Part shown: positions 8,018 through 18,683 of the stretch, piece by piece | Layout: the number at the start of each line of letters is the position of its first letter | How positions within the stretch are numbered: the first letter of the stretch is position 1 | Assembly: GCA_015689705.1 (NCBI GenBank) | Contig: WVSN01000011.1 | Coordinates: 54,181 to 118,180 of the forward strand | Reading direction: 5' to 3' | DNA length: 64,000 nt | DNA from: Rhodobacterales bacterium HKCCE3408 | Lineage (GTDB): Bacteria; Pseudomonadota; Alphaproteobacteria; Rhodobacterales; Rhodobacteraceae | Made by a program: the position numbers and the translations under genes | The notes under the pieces: generated by a model | Database searches by the model: none | Seen by the model: only the letters and a program-made list of their open reading frames with translations | What the model was told of the DNA's origin: nothing

Positions 8018-9661
8018 TCAGACGAGGCGCGAGTTCTCTTTCGCGGCCCGGACGAAGTCGCGGAACAGCGGGTGCGGTTCGAACGGTTTCGACTTCAGTT
8101 CCGGGTGGAACTGGACACCGATGAACCACGGATGATCCTTCACCTCGACGATTTCCGGCAGCCGGCCGTCCGGCGACAGGCCCGAGAAGATCAGGCCCTG
8201 CTTTTCCAGCGCGTCGCGATACTTGATGTCGACCTCGTAGCGGTGGCGATGCCGCTCCTCGATGGCGAGATTGCCGTAGACCTCGGCCACCCGGCTGCCA
8301 TCCTTCAGGACGGCGTCGTAGGCGCCGAGCCGCATCGTGCCGCCCTTGGCGTCGTCCTTCCTGCGCGTGACCTTGGAATTGCCCTGCACCCATTCCTTGA
8401 GGTGATAGATCACCGGCTCGAAGCGTTTCTTGCCCGCCTCGTGGTCGAATTCCTCCGATCCGGCCGTCGGCAGGTCGGCGAGGTTCCGGGCGGCTTCGAT
8501 CACGGCCATCTGCATCCCGAGGCAGATGCCGAGATAGGGCACGCCGCGCGTGCGGGCGAATTCCGCCGCGCGGATCTTGCCCTCGGTCCCGCGCTCGCCG
8601 AAGCCGCCGGGCACGAGGATCGCGTGGAAACCCTCGAGATAGGGTGCGGGGTCCTCGCGCTCGAAGATCTCGGCGTCGATCCATTGCGGGATCACCCGGA
8701 CGCGGTTGGCGATGCCGCCATGGGTCAGCGCCTCGGCGATGGATTTGTACGCGTCTTCAAGCTGCGTGTACTTGCCGACGATGGCGACCTTCACCTCGCC
8801 CTCGGGGTTCGCGATGCGGTCGGCCACGTCTTCCCACACCGACAGGTCGGGCCGCGGCGCGGGGCTGATGCGGAACGCGTCGAGCACCGCCTGGTCGAGC
8901 CCCTCGCGGTGGTAGGCGATCGGCGCTTCGTAGATCGAGGCGAGATCCTGTGCCGCGATGACCGCGTCGGGCCGGACGTTGCAGAACAGCGCCAGCTTCT
9001 CGCGCTCTTTCGCCGGGATCGGGCTTTCGGACCGGCAGACGAGGATGTCGGGGGCAAGGCCGATCGATCGGAGTTCCTTGACCGAGTGCTGCGTCGGCTT
9101 GGTCTTCAGCTCGCCCGAGGCCTTGATGAAGGGCAGGAGCGTCAGGTGCATGAAGATGCAGTCGCCGCGCGGCTTTTCCTGCGCGAACTGGCGGATGGCC
9201 TCGAAGAACGGCAGGCCCTCGATGTCTCCGACCGTGCCACCGATCTCGCACAGCATGAAATCGACCTCGTCCTCGCCGATATGGATGAAGTCCTTGATTT
9301 CGTTGGTGACGTGCGGAATCACCTGGATCGTCTTGCCGAGGTAGTCGCCGCGGCGCTCCTTCTCCAGCACGTTCGAATAGATGCGCCCGGACGAGATGGA
9401 ATCCGTCGAGCGCGCGGCCACGCCCGTGAAGCGTTCGTAATGGCCGAGATCGAGGTCGGTCTCCGCGCCGTCGTCGGTCACGAAGACCTCGCCATGCTCG
9501 AAGGGCGACATCGTTCCGGGATCGACGTTCAGGTAGGGATCAAGCTTGCGGAGCCGCACCGTATAGCCGCGTGCCTGCAGCAGCGCGCCGAGGGCCGCCG
9601 AAGCAAGACCTTTCCCAAGCGATGACACAACGCCACCGGTGATGAAGATGAACCGTGCCAT
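8018..9661 (-). CDS. pyrG: CTP synthase
   Basis: A 547-residue protein, the normal family length. The N-terminal amidoligase domain starts [15 protein letters not shown] with the ATP loop, and carries the feedback/substrate-site motif [13 protein letters not shown]. The C-terminal glutaminase domain has PGGFGERG and the nucleophile GICLGMQ, with HPEL near the end. It converts UTP to CTP with ATP and glutamine in the last step of pyrimidine nucleotide synthesis. In many relatives it sits directly after secG; here an opposite-strand ORF lies between the two. Confidence 0.98.
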   Translation of the reverse strand: MARFIFITGGVVSSLGKGLASAALGALLQARGYTVRLRKLDPYLNVDPGTMSPFEHGEVFVTDDGAETDLDLGHYERFTGVAARSTDSISSGRIYSNVLEKERRGDYLGKTIQVIPHVTNEIKDFIHIGEDEVDFMLCEIGGTVGDIEGLPFFEAIRQFAQEKPRGDCIFMHLTLLPFIKASGELKTKPTQHSVKELRSIGLAPDILVCRSESPIPAKEREKLALFCNVRPDAVIAAQDLASIYEAPIAYHREGLDQAVLDAFRISPAPRPDLSVWEDVADRIANPEGEVKVAIVGKYTQLEDAYKSIAEALTHGGIANRVRVIPQWIDAEIFEREDPAPYLEGFHAILVPGGFGERGTEGKIRAAEFARTRGVPYLGICLGMQMAVIEAARNLADLPTAGSEEFDHEAGKKRFEPVIYHLKEWVQGNSKVTRRKDDAKGGTMRLGAYDAVLKDGSRVAEVYGNLAIEERHRHRYEVDIKYRDALEKQGLIFSGLSPDGRLPEIVEVKDHPWFIGVQFHPELKSKPFEPHPLFRDFVRAAKENSRLV

Positions 9662-9837
9662 GCTCGGATTGCCCCGTATCTTGTGGTCGCCCGGACTGGC
9701 GACACTTCATCGTCTACGGGATTTCACGTTTAGGGGATTCGGTCGGTCAGGGCAAGCGCGCTGGACCGGCCTTTGAGTGAACGCCGCGGCATGTGGTGCC
9801 GACCTATCCCCGAATACCGGCCCGAGGGGAGCTTGCC

Positions 9838-10245
9838 ATGCCTGCCGATACTGAAACGCGAGACCGACCGATGAAGTACGTGGGCCCGGAGCTGCATGCC
9901 GACGGGACGGATGTCGCGATGGAACCGCTCGAATTCGGCGGCGACGGGTCAGGGGTCGGAGTGTCGAGCGACTCGGAGTGGAAATACGTCAACGTTACCA
10001 GGTACTTCATCTTCGTGGAGACGGCCGTGGACGATGGTACCGAATGGCCGGTCTTCGAGGACGACGACAATCTGTCCTATGCCGATCTGTCCAGCGAACT
10101 TCACTCCCGGCTCGAGGCTGCGGACTGGACGGACCACGACACTCATGATGCCGGCCAGACGCTTCTCGAGATATTCCGCGACCTGGCCGACATGCGGGTG
10201 ATCGACCCGTCGCCGGTGCCCGATGACGGGTTCTTCTGGGGCTGA
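9838..10245 (+). CDS. small acidic protein with contractile-tail-like motifs
   Basis: A 135-residue acidic ORF. ATG at 9838 was chosen because GAGGGGAG ends about six bases upstream; ATG at 9871 is an alternative. Two segments look borrowed from contractile tail machines. WKYVNVTRYFIFVETAVDD plus the following GTEWPVFEDDD resembles the C-terminal domain of tail-sheath proteins (YVNVRR..IE.SI..GT.W.VFE.N). LSYADLSSELHSRL, then WTDHDTHDAGQTLLEIF, resembles the start of baseplate proteins (WTDHNPSDPGITLLELF). No other tail genes are near, and it lies on the strand opposite secG and pyrG. The function is unknown. It could be a decayed fusion or a small regulator or decoy; the motif match is by eye. 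Confidence 0.7.
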   Translation: MPADTETRDRPMKYVGPELHADGTDVAMEPLEFGGDGSGVGVSSDSEWKYVNVTRYFIFVETAVDDGTEWPVFEDDDNLSYADLSSELHSRLEAADWTDHDTHDAGQTLLEIFRDLADMRVIDPSPVPDDGFFWG

Positions 10246-10248
10246 GAC

Positions 10249-10623
10249 CTAGTCCGCGCGCGGCGGCAGGGCCGGGGCGTCACCGGTCGACGGCGGCAGC
10301 AGCTCCGATCCCGGCGGGAGCAGGGCATCGCCCGCATCGCCTTCGCTGCCATCCTCGGCCGGGGCTTCGACGCCGAGCCGGTCAAGCACCGAGGTCGAGG
10401 CCGAATTCTGCGCCGCGATGATTGTCAGCGTGATCGAGGTCGCGAGGAATGCGATCGCGAAGGCCCAGGTCAGCTTGCCGAGCGCCGTGGCCGCCTGACG
10501 CCCGGTCATAACGCCACCACCGCCGCCAAGTCCGAGCCCGCCGCCTTCGGAGCGCTGCAGAAGCACGACACCGATCAGGCAGATGGCGAGGATGAGGTGG
10601 ACGACGAGGATGACGTTTTCCAT
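10249..10623 (-). CDS. secG: preprotein translocase subunit SecG
   Basis: A 124-residue protein with two transmembrane helices (about 3-22 and 51-70), the conserved [13 protein letters not shown] linker, and a C-terminal Pro/Asp-rich tail (about 80-124) that is longer than in E. coli but common in alphaproteobacteria. It assists SecYEG-mediated protein export in the inner membrane. It is convergent with the small tail-like ORF (stops three bases apart) and divergent from purA. Confidence 0.95.
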   Translation of the reverse strand: MENVILVVHLILAICLIGVVLLQRSEGGGLGLGGGGGVMTGRQAATALGKLTWAFAIAFLATSITLTIIAAQNSASTSVLDRLGVEAPAEDGSEGDAGDALLPPGSELLPPSTGDAPALPPRAD

Positions 10624-10848
10624 GGCGCGTGTCCCGGGATCCGAATTCCGGCGTTCCTTATTGGATGCGACCGCTGGCCGCAAGGGCGACCCCGGCAGGA
10701 TAAACCGGGCGGTGCTTGCGTGTGCAAGGAAAATGATGGGGTCCCTTCGCGCGACCGCAAGACCTATGGCGCCAGAAACCGGTTTCGCCCCCCGGCCGGC
10801 ATCGCTATTGAGGGCGGGGTTTTCAGCAGCGGCAGGGAGAAACGGCCG

Positions 10849-12141
<1,293 letters not shown>

Positions 12142-12148
12142 GGAGGCC

Positions 12149-12373
12149 ATGGCCCTGAGCTACAAGACCCGGCGACGCCTGTCGCTCCTGATCCTGCTGA
12201 TCGGCCTGCCGCTCTATATCGGCGCGGCGGTCTTCCTGGTCAGCCTGTTCGACCGGCCGGGCGTGCTGCTCGAACTGGCGATCTATGTCGGGCTTGGCAT
12301 TCTCTGGGCGTTGCCGTTCCGCGCGGTGTTTCGCGGGGTCGGGCAGGCCGATCCCGAAGCCCGCGACGACTGA
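12149..12373 (+). CDS. DUF2842 family small membrane protein
   Basis: A 74-residue protein with two hydrophobic helices (about 11-31 and 38-58) after a basic N-terminus (MALSYKTRRRL). It ends ALPFRAVFRGVGQADPEA, the pattern of DUF2842, a short alphaproteobacterial inner-membrane family of unknown function. AGGAGG sits just ahead of the ATG. It is co-transcribed with purA and is followed by a clear terminator. Confidence 0.85.
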   Translation: MALSYKTRRRLSLLILLIGLPLYIGAAVFLVSLFDRPGVLLELAIYVGLGILWALPFRAVFRGVGQADPEARDD

Positions 12374-12379
12374 AGCGAA

Positions 12380-12410
12380 ACGGCCGCGCCCGGTGGGACG
12401 CGGCCGTCTT
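12380..12410 (+). terminator. Rho-independent-type terminator after purA-DUF2842
   Basis: A perfect 9-bp GC-rich stem (ACGGCCGCG / CGCGGCCGT) with a 10-base loop, followed by TCTTGTT. It starts seven bases after the DUF2842 stop and separates that unit from the convergent acidic-protein gene. Confidence 0.75.
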
Positions 12411-12430
12411 GTTGGTTCGCCGGCTCTGGC

Positions 12431-15400
12431 TCAGTGCCGGAAGTGGCGCGAGCGACCCGCCAGGCGGAACTGACCGCGGCTTACCTTCTCCAGCCGGCCT
12501 TCGCGCAGCAAGACACCAAAGGCGCGCAGCGCGGCTTCGCGGCTGATCTGGCCTTCCGACGCGATCGTCACGAGGCGCAGCAGGACCGGGCGGGACACCG
12601 AGGGCTGTTCCTCGTGCTGGACCATCCAGGCAGCGGCCATCTCCAGGTAATCCTCGGGGCGCTCGGGATCCGGCGCGCCGGCATGGTCGCGGAACGCGTC
12701 GGTCAGGCTGTCGCCGCCGGGCATCTCCTCGTCGTCGTCATACGCCCGATCTTCGATCGGCATGCGACCCGAGCGCGGAGCCGCGGCGTCGTGATCGCCG
12801 GCCACGGCGGTCGGCGCGTCGCCCGTGCGGCGCAGAAGGCCGGCGCGGGTGGCAAGCTGCACCAGGCTCGAAGCCATGCGCCGCGTGGCGGCCGGGCTGT
12901 CGGCATGGGGCATCGCTTCGTCCTGCATGGCGGCCTCGTCGCGTGCGGCGGCCTCGGCATCGGCGCGGGCGGCCAGTTCGGCGGCCTCCGGCTCGAGCAG
13001 GAGCGGCCCGGCGTTGTTGCGCGGCGCGTCGTCGTGATCCTCGTTCTCGTGATCCTCGGCCAGTGCGAGGCTGCCGGTGGTCGACATCCGGCGCGGCATG
13101 ACGCTTGCGCCGCCCGACGCGCTGCCGGTCGCCCGGCTGCTGTCGTCGACGCGCTGCTCTGAGACGAGCACCAGCGGTCCCTGACGCACGCTCGGCTGGT
13201 CGGCCACGCGGCGACGCGAGGTATCCACCTGAACGCGGCGCGGGCGCATGACGCGGGCCAGATCCTCACGGTACTCGGCCACCTTGTCGGCGTCCTCGCG
13301 CGCCTGCTCGTCGCCCATCTCGCGGTCGGCGGCACGGGCGGCAACGGCGGCCTTGAGGTGCTCGAAGTTCGCGCGGCGGCGGCTGGTCTCTTCGGTGGAG
13401 AGACGATCGTCGGTTGCGTCGAACAGGCGGCTCATGTCGATGCCGCTCTCCTCGGGCTCTTCCAGCACGCGGCGGCGGCTTTCGCGCTCGCGGCGGCGGA
13501 TGATGCGCTCGGATTCCTCGGCGATGCGGCTCAGCTCCGCCTGAAGCTCGGCCTCGTCCTCGTCGTCGAGCGCCATCTCGTCGTCCGAGTCCATCTCTTC
13601 GGCCTCGGCGACGGTGTCGCGCGCGGAGGTCACCGAGTAGACGTCGTCCAGCGTCTCGTCCTCGGCGAAGGCCTCCTCGGCCTCCTCGAAATCGTCGTCC
13701 TGGTCCTCGTAGTCGAAGGCGTCGCTTTCCGCGGAGGCCTCGATCTCCTCGATCTCCTCGGCCTCGTCGAGTTCCTCTTCGGTCTCGTCAGAGGCTGCGA
13801 CCGGATGCAGGACGGTCACCTCGGGGTGATCGACGGTCCAGTCGTAGGCGGTCGGGACGTCGCTGTCCTCGGCTTCCAGCTCCTCGGCCTCGGGCTCGAA
13901 GCCGAGCGCGTCGTCCTCGGCTTCCTGCTGCTCGGCATCGACCTCGGGTGCGGCGGGCGCTGCGGCGGCGGCAGCGGCGCGCATACGGGCCAGGCGCGAG
14001 GCGACGCTGTCATCGTCGCTTTCGGGGATGGTGGCGAAGACATCTTCTTCGACCGGCGCTTCCTCGACCGCGAAATCGTCGCTGACATAGTCGGCGGCGG
14101 CGGCCTCGGTGAAAGCCTCCTCGGTCTCGTCGACCTCGATCTCTTCGATCTCCTCGACGTCGATTTCCTCGATCTCGACTTCGGCCTCCGCGCCATCGAG
14201 CGCGGCCAGATCCTCGAGGTCCTCGTCACTCGCGACAAGCTCCTCTTCGATCTCGTATTCCTCACCCTCCGCGTAGATCTCGGCGCCGAATTCAGGGGTG
14301 TCCTCGTCCTCGGTCTCCGTGTCGGCCGTCCAGTCGGCTTCGACGGCGTCCTCATCCTCGGAGACGTCGTCCTCGGAGGCTTCTTCGACCGACTCTTCGG
14401 TCTCGGTCATCTCGTCGGTGGTCTCGGCGGCGTCGAACGCGACCTCGGCTATGTCCGCCTGCTCATCGTCGGACTCGGCGTCTGCGGTCCAGTCGTCCTC
14501 GAGGGTCTCTTCTTCGGCAGCGAGGTCTTCCTCGACGGCCTCTTCGGCGTCGTCGGCCATCGCCATCTCGTCGCCGGCATCCTCGTCCGAGGCTTCCTCG
14601 GTGAAGGCAGCGACGGGCTCTTCGCCGATCTCGTCGGTCTCTGCGATTTCGTCCGCGACCTGCTCGTCGTATTCGGCCTCTCCGAAAACGTCCTCGCCGT
14701 CCGCCGCGTCCTGCTCGGCGGCCTCGGCGGCGTCATCCAGTTCGAGCGTGTCGTCCTCGGCGCCTTCCAGTGCGGCGAGATCGGCTTCGAATTCCGGAAC
14801 CTCTTCGGCTTCGGCTTCGGCTTCGGCCGTAACCAGGGCATCGTCTTCTGCCTCGGGCTCGGCCTCTTCCTCGACCGTCTCGAACTCATCCTCGGCGTCG
14901 GCCTCGAATTCCCCGTCTTCTGCCAGTTCGGCATCTTCGACGAGTTCCGCGTCATCTGCCTGCTCGGCCGGGACCGATTCGTCCCACGCGGTGTCGTCCA
15001 GCGCGGCCCGCAGCGCAGACAGCGACACGACGCTGCTCGGCGTGCCGGCCGCGAATTCGGTGTCGAGCGTGCCGGCATCCTCGGTCTCCGGTTCGCTCTC
15101 ATCGGTCTCGTCCGCGTCAGCGGCGGAGTCTCCGATCTCGATCTCGTCGGATGCGGCTTCGGCTTCGGGCTCGTCCTCGTGCGCCGGCTCGGGTTCGGGG
15201 TCCTCGTCCCCGGTGACTTCGGTCAGGTGCGGCCGAATGACGTAGCCGCCCGAGGATTCGCGGGCTTCGACCCGTGCGCGCACGGCAGCCTCGGTGATGC
15301 GTTGCAGTTCATCGGTGTCGGGCGTCGGCGGCTCGGCGCCGAAATACCGGTCTTCCGCGGCAAGGTCCCGGAAGTATTCGGCGATTCCGCGCATCGCGGA

Positions 15401-15478
15401 GAAGGGATCGTCGAACCCTTCCAGCGTGCAGGAAAACGTGCCGTAGGAGACCGTGAGGATCTTGTTTGCGTTCTGCAT
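12431..15478 (-). CDS. large acidic conserved protein of Rhodobacterales, unknown function
   Basis: A 1015-residue protein. Residues 1 to about 85 are ordered and conserved-looking ([38 protein letters not shown]). About 90-640 is low-complexity Glu/Asp/Ala with almost no basic residues. About 650-720 is Arg-rich, and the last 70 residues form another ordered domain ([34 protein letters not shown]). Databases often carry relatives as hypothetical or, misleadingly, CheA-like; no histidine-kinase motif is visible here. The ATG at 15478 is preferred over the TTG one codon earlier. A scaffold with DNA- or protein-binding ends is a guess. Confidence 0.85.
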   Translation of the reverse strand: MQNANKILTVSYGTFSCTLEGFDDPFSAMRGIAEYFRDLAAEDRYFGAEPPTPDTDELQRITEAAVRARVEARESSGGYVIRPHLTEVTGDEDPEPEPAHEDEPEAEAASDEIEIGDSAADADETDESEPETEDAGTLDTEFAAGTPSSVVSLSALRAALDDTAWDESVPAEQADDAELVEDAELAEDGEFEADAEDEFETVEEEAEPEAEDDALVTAEAEAEAEEVPEFEADLAALEGAEDDTLELDDAAEAAEQDAADGEDVFGEAEYDEQVADEIAETDEIGEEPVAAFTEEASDEDAGDEMAMADDAEEAVEEDLAAEEETLEDDWTADAESDDEQADIAEVAFDAAETTDEMTETEESVEEASEDDVSEDEDAVEADWTADTETEDEDTPEFGAEIYAEGEEYEIEEELVASDEDLEDLAALDGAEAEVEIEEIDVEEIEEIEVDETEEAFTEAAAADYVSDDFAVEEAPVEEDVFATIPESDDDSVASRLARMRAAAAAAAPAAPEVDAEQQEAEDDALGFEPEAEELEAEDSDVPTAYDWTVDHPEVTVLHPVAASDETEEELDEAEEIEEIEASAESDAFDYEDQDDDFEEAEEAFAEDETLDDVYSVTSARDTVAEAEEMDSDDEMALDDEDEAELQAELSRIAEESERIIRRRERESRRRVLEEPEESGIDMSRLFDATDDRLSTEETSRRRANFEHLKAAVAARAADREMGDEQAREDADKVAEYREDLARVMRPRRVQVDTSRRRVADQPSVRQGPLVLVSEQRVDDSSRATGSASGGASVMPRRMSTTGSLALAEDHENEDHDDAPRNNAGPLLLEPEAAELAARADAEAAARDEAAMQDEAMPHADSPAATRRMASSLVQLATRAGLLRRTGDAPTAVAGDHDAAAPRSGRMPIEDRAYDDDEEMPGGDSLTDAFRDHAGAPDPERPEDYLEMAAAWMVQHEEQPSVSRPVLLRLVTIASEGQISREAALRAFGVLLREGRLEKVSRGQFRLAGRSRHFRH

Positions 15479-15624
15479 CAAGGCACCCGTTCATCAGACC
15501 GGCGAAGCCGGATCTACCATCGCATTGTTTCGTGTCACATATTGATTCCCGAAAAAGGCGACCGGAATTGGGCCATTCAGTGGTGTTTACCCGCCAAATT
15601 GACGACAATGCACCGGGCGGCGGT

Positions 15625-16278
15625 GTGATTGTCCACGCAGAAACCCGCGTGACGCTTCTGGGCGGCGGAGACTTGCCGGAGGGCGATCTCGCCTGGGCGC
15701 TGGAGCGGGCACCCGTCCTCGTCGCGGCCGATGGCGGGGCCGACGCCGCGCTGGCTTCCGGACTGATTCCGGACGCGGTGATCGGCGATCTCGACTCGCT
15801 GTCCGAGGATGCGCTCGACCGGTTGCCGGCCGGCATCATCCATCGGATCGCGGAGCAGGATAGCACGGATTTCGACAAGGCGCTGCGCAGCATCGACGCG
15901 CCCGGCGTGATCGCCGTGGGCTTTACCGGACGGCGGATCGACCACGAACTTGCCGCCTACCACACGATCGCGACGCGGCGGCCCCCGCCCTGCATCGTTC
16001 TGGGTGGCAAGGACATCGCCTTCCATGCGCCGGACGGCGGGGTCGCGATCGAACTCCCGCCCGGCAGCCGGGTCTCGCTTTTTCCGCTCGCGCCGGTCAC
16101 TGTGTGGGCGACGGGGCTTCGCTGGCCGGTCGAAGCTCTCGCGCTCGATCCGCTGGCGCGCATCGGCACGTCGAACGAGGTGACCGACGGACCCGTCACG
16201 ATCCGCGCCGACGGCCCGGGGCTTCTCGTGATCCTGCCGCGAGACGCTCTCGATGCGGCCGCCGAAGCGCTTTTTTGA
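15625..16278 (+). CDS. thiamine pyrophosphokinase
   Basis: A protein of about 217 residues with LVAADGGADAALASG and the metal-binding AVIGDLDSL, the first TPK domain, then QDSTDFDKAL and GFTGRRIDHELA, and a C-terminal thiamine-binding sandwich. It transfers pyrophosphate from ATP to thiamine, giving the TPP cofactor. No ATG fits; GTG at 15625 (giving VIVHAETRVTLLGGG) matches where homologues begin, with in-frame GTGs at 15580 and 15583 as alternatives. It is followed after about 80 bases by rpiA. Confidence 0.85.
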   Translation: MIVHAETRVTLLGGGDLPEGDLAWALERAPVLVAADGGADAALASGLIPDAVIGDLDSLSEDALDRLPAGIIHRIAEQDSTDFDKALRSIDAPGVIAVGFTGRRIDHELAAYHTIATRRPPPCIVLGGKDIAFHAPDGGVAIELPPGSRVSLFPLAPVTVWATGLRWPVEALALDPLARIGTSNEVTDGPVTIRADGPGLLVILPRDALDAAAEALF

Positions 16279-16357
16279 CGCCGGGGGGCCTGTCGCTCGG
16301 GCACGCGCTCGGCTATGGAGACGCGGGACCTTGCGCTCTGGGGAGAGATATACGGGG

Positions 16358-17149
16358 ATGACCAGCACCATGTCGCCGGGAGACCGCGCCAAACTCGTCG
16401 CTGCACGCCGCGCCGTCGAATATGTCGAGGACGGAATGCGGGTGGGTCTCGGCACCGGGTCGACGGCCGTATTCATGGTGCGCGCGCTCGGCCAGATGGT
16501 GCGCGAGGAAGGCCTGCGGATCACCGCCACGGCGACCTCCACCGCGACCGCCGATCTTGCCCGCGAGGTCGGGATCGATCTTCAGCCGCTCGAGAAGCTC
16601 GGCCGGCTCGATCTGACGATCGATGGCGCGGACGAGATCGACGGGAAAATGAACCTCATCAAGGGCGGCGGCGGCGCGCTTCTGATGGAGAAGATCGTCG
16701 CGACGGCCTCGGACATGATGGTGGTGATCGCCGATCAGTCGAAAGCCGTTGACCAGCTTGGCCGCTTCCCGCTGCCGGTCGAGGTCGTGCCCTTCGGCTG
16801 GACCAGTTCCCAGGCGCTGATCGAGGACGTGCTGTCCGGTCTCGGTATCGAAGGCGTCGACATCGTCCTGCGGCCGGGCACTGGCGGCCCGTTCATGACC
16901 GACCAGGGCAACTACATCCTCGATCTGCACCTCAAGCGCATCGCCGCGCCGCGCCAGCTCGCGCTCGTCCTGAACCAGATCCCCGGCGTGGTCGAGAACG
17001 GTCTTTTCCTCGACATGTGCGACGTCGCGATCCTCGGCCGGCCCGATGGAACGGTCGAGCTGCGCGATCTCGCGACGGGCAAGGTCAGCTACGAGCAGAT
17101 GGAGCCGGCCGAAGCGGACAACCTGTTCTCCGACATCGCGGACGGCTGA
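16358..17149 (+). CDS. rpiA: ribose-5-phosphate isomerase A
   Basis: A 263-residue protein with VGLGTGSTA near 30-38, LDLTIDGADEID and the lysine-containing LIKGGGGALLMEK, all RpiA signatures. It interconverts ribose-5-phosphate and ribulose-5-phosphate in the pentose phosphate and nucleotide pathways. GGGGAG lies ahead of the ATG at 16358. The gor gene begins three bases after its stop, so the two probably share an mRNA, pairing pentose phosphate flux with NADPH-dependent glutathione reduction. Confidence 0.96.
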   Translation: MTSTMSPGDRAKLVAARRAVEYVEDGMRVGLGTGSTAVFMVRALGQMVREEGLRITATATSTATADLAREVGIDLQPLEKLGRLDLTIDGADEIDGKMNLIKGGGGALLMEKIVATASDMMVVIADQSKAVDQLGRFPLPVEVVPFGWTSSQALIEDVLSGLGIEGVDIVLRPGTGGPFMTDQGNYILDLHLKRIAAPRQLALVLNQIPGVVENGLFLDMCDVAILGRPDGTVELRDLATGKVSYEQMEPAEADNLFSDIADG

Positions 17150-17152
17150 CCG

Positions 17153-18586
17153 ATGGAGTTCGACTACGACCTTTTCGTGATCGGCGGCGGGTCGGGCGGC
17201 GTGCGGGCGGCGCGCGTCTCGGCCGCGATAGGCGCGAAGGTCGCGCTGGCCGAGGACAGCCGGCTTGGCGGAACCTGCGTGATCCGCGGCTGCGTGCCGA
17301 AGAAACTCATGGTCTTTGCGTCGAGCTACCGGGAGGGCTTCAACGACGCCCGCGCCTACGGTTGGGACGTCGGAGAAGCGGAGTTCGACTGGCCGACATT
17401 CTCCGGCAAGCTCCGGTCCGAGCTCGACCGGCTCGAGAGTGTCTACCGGCGGCTGCTCGAAAGCTCGAACGTCGACATCCACGACCAGCGGGCCCGGCTG
17501 AAGGACGCGCACACCGTCGTGCTGGCGGACGGGACGGAGAAGACCGCGCGCCACATCCTCGTGGCGACGGGCGGGCATCCGCAGCGGCCGGACGTGCCGA
17601 ACGCGCATTTGGGCATGGTGTCCGACGACGTCTTCCTGATGGAGCGACTGCCGAAGTCGATCCTGATCGTCGGCGGCGGCTATATCGCCTGCGAATTCGC
17701 CTGCATTCTCAACGGTCTCGGCGTCGAGGTGACGCAGTTCTACCGCGGCGCGCAGATCCTGCGCGGCTTCGACGACGAGGCGCGCGGCCTGGTGGCCGAG
17801 ATGATGCACGAGCAGGGCATCGACCTTCACCTGGGCACCAACATCGTCGACATGGCTCCAGCCTCGGCCGAGCACGTGACCGCACCGACGGATATGGGGA
17901 TGCCGCCCGAAGCCGGGCACGCGGTGACCGGCAAGGGGGATGGCGGACCGATCTGGGTCAAGGCGACCAACGGCTCCGAGCACGTCTTCGACGCCGTTCT
18001 CTTCGCCACCGGACGGATGCCCAACAGCCGGGATCTCGGGCTTGAGGACATCGGGGTGGAGATCGGACGGCGCGGGCAGATCATCGTCGATGAATACTCC
18101 CAGACCGGCGTGCCCTCGATCTTCGCGATCGGAGACGTGACGAACCGGGTGAATCTTACGCCCGTCGCCATCCGCGAGGGCATGGCCTTCGCCGAAACCG
18201 TCTTCGGCGGCACGCCGACCCCGGTCGATCACGAGCTGATCCCGTCGGCGGTCTTCACTCAGCCCGAGCTCGGCACTGTCGGCCTGACTGAGGAAGAAGC
18301 GCGCGAGCAGGAGGAGGTCGAGATCTACTGCACCTCGTTCCGGCCCATGCGCCAGGCCTTTGCCGGCCGGTCGGACCGCGTTCTGATGAAGCTCGTGGTG
18401 TCGAAGGAAACGCGCCGCGTGCTCGGCTGTCACATCGTCGCGCCGGAAGCCGGCGAGATGATCCAGCTGGCCGGGATCGCGGTGAAGATGGGCGCCACCA
18501 AAGAGGATTTCGACCGCACGGTTGCGGTTCATCCGACGATGGCCGAAGAATTGGTGACGATGAAGGCCCCGGTGCGCGTGGCGTGA
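17153..18586 (+). CDS. gor: glutathione-disulfide reductase
   Basis: A 477-residue flavoprotein: FAD loop VIGGGSGG at 9-16, redox disulfide C42/C47 in GTCVIRGCVPKK, NADPH loop GGGYIACEFA at 174-183, second FAD motif FAIGDV, and C-terminal catalytic HPTMAEE (His460). It reduces GSSG with NADPH. It is about 25 residues longer than usual. The extra stretch is at about 236-266, between the NADPH domain strand GTNIVDM and IWVKATNGSEHVF, and reads as a Pro/Thr/Gly-rich loop. Otherwise intact and probably active. Confidence 0.95.
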   Translation: MEFDYDLFVIGGGSGGVRAARVSAAIGAKVALAEDSRLGGTCVIRGCVPKKLMVFASSYREGFNDARAYGWDVGEAEFDWPTFSGKLRSELDRLESVYRRLLESSNVDIHDQRARLKDAHTVVLADGTEKTARHILVATGGHPQRPDVPNAHLGMVSDDVFLMERLPKSILIVGGGYIACEFACILNGLGVEVTQFYRGAQILRGFDDEARGLVAEMMHEQGIDLHLGTNIVDMAPASAEHVTAPTDMGMPPEAGHAVTGKGDGGPIWVKATNGSEHVFDAVLFATGRMPNSRDLGLEDIGVEIGRRGQIIVDEYSQTGVPSIFAIGDVTNRVNLTPVAIREGMAFAETVFGGTPTPVDHELIPSAVFTQPELGTVGLTEEEAREQEEVEIYCTSFRPMRQAFAGRSDRVLMKLVVSKETRRVLGCHIVAPEAGEMIQLAGIAVKMGATKEDFDRTVAVHPTMAEELVTMKAPVRVA

Positions 18587-18683
18587 TGCCGCGCCGAGAA
18601 CTAGCTGTTCGAAGGTGCAATCCGGATACCGTAGCCCCATATCGGGGCAGAGAACCTGAACGCGACGAGAGGAACGACAGGCG

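Noticed and set aside
13358..15628. Long plus-strand open frame (756 residues) opposite the acidic protein
   Set aside because: It is the antisense reflection of Glu/Asp/Ala codons: hydrophobic low-complexity Leu/Val/Gly/Phe with no domain or ribosome-binding site. The minus-strand frame has ordered ends and a proper start.
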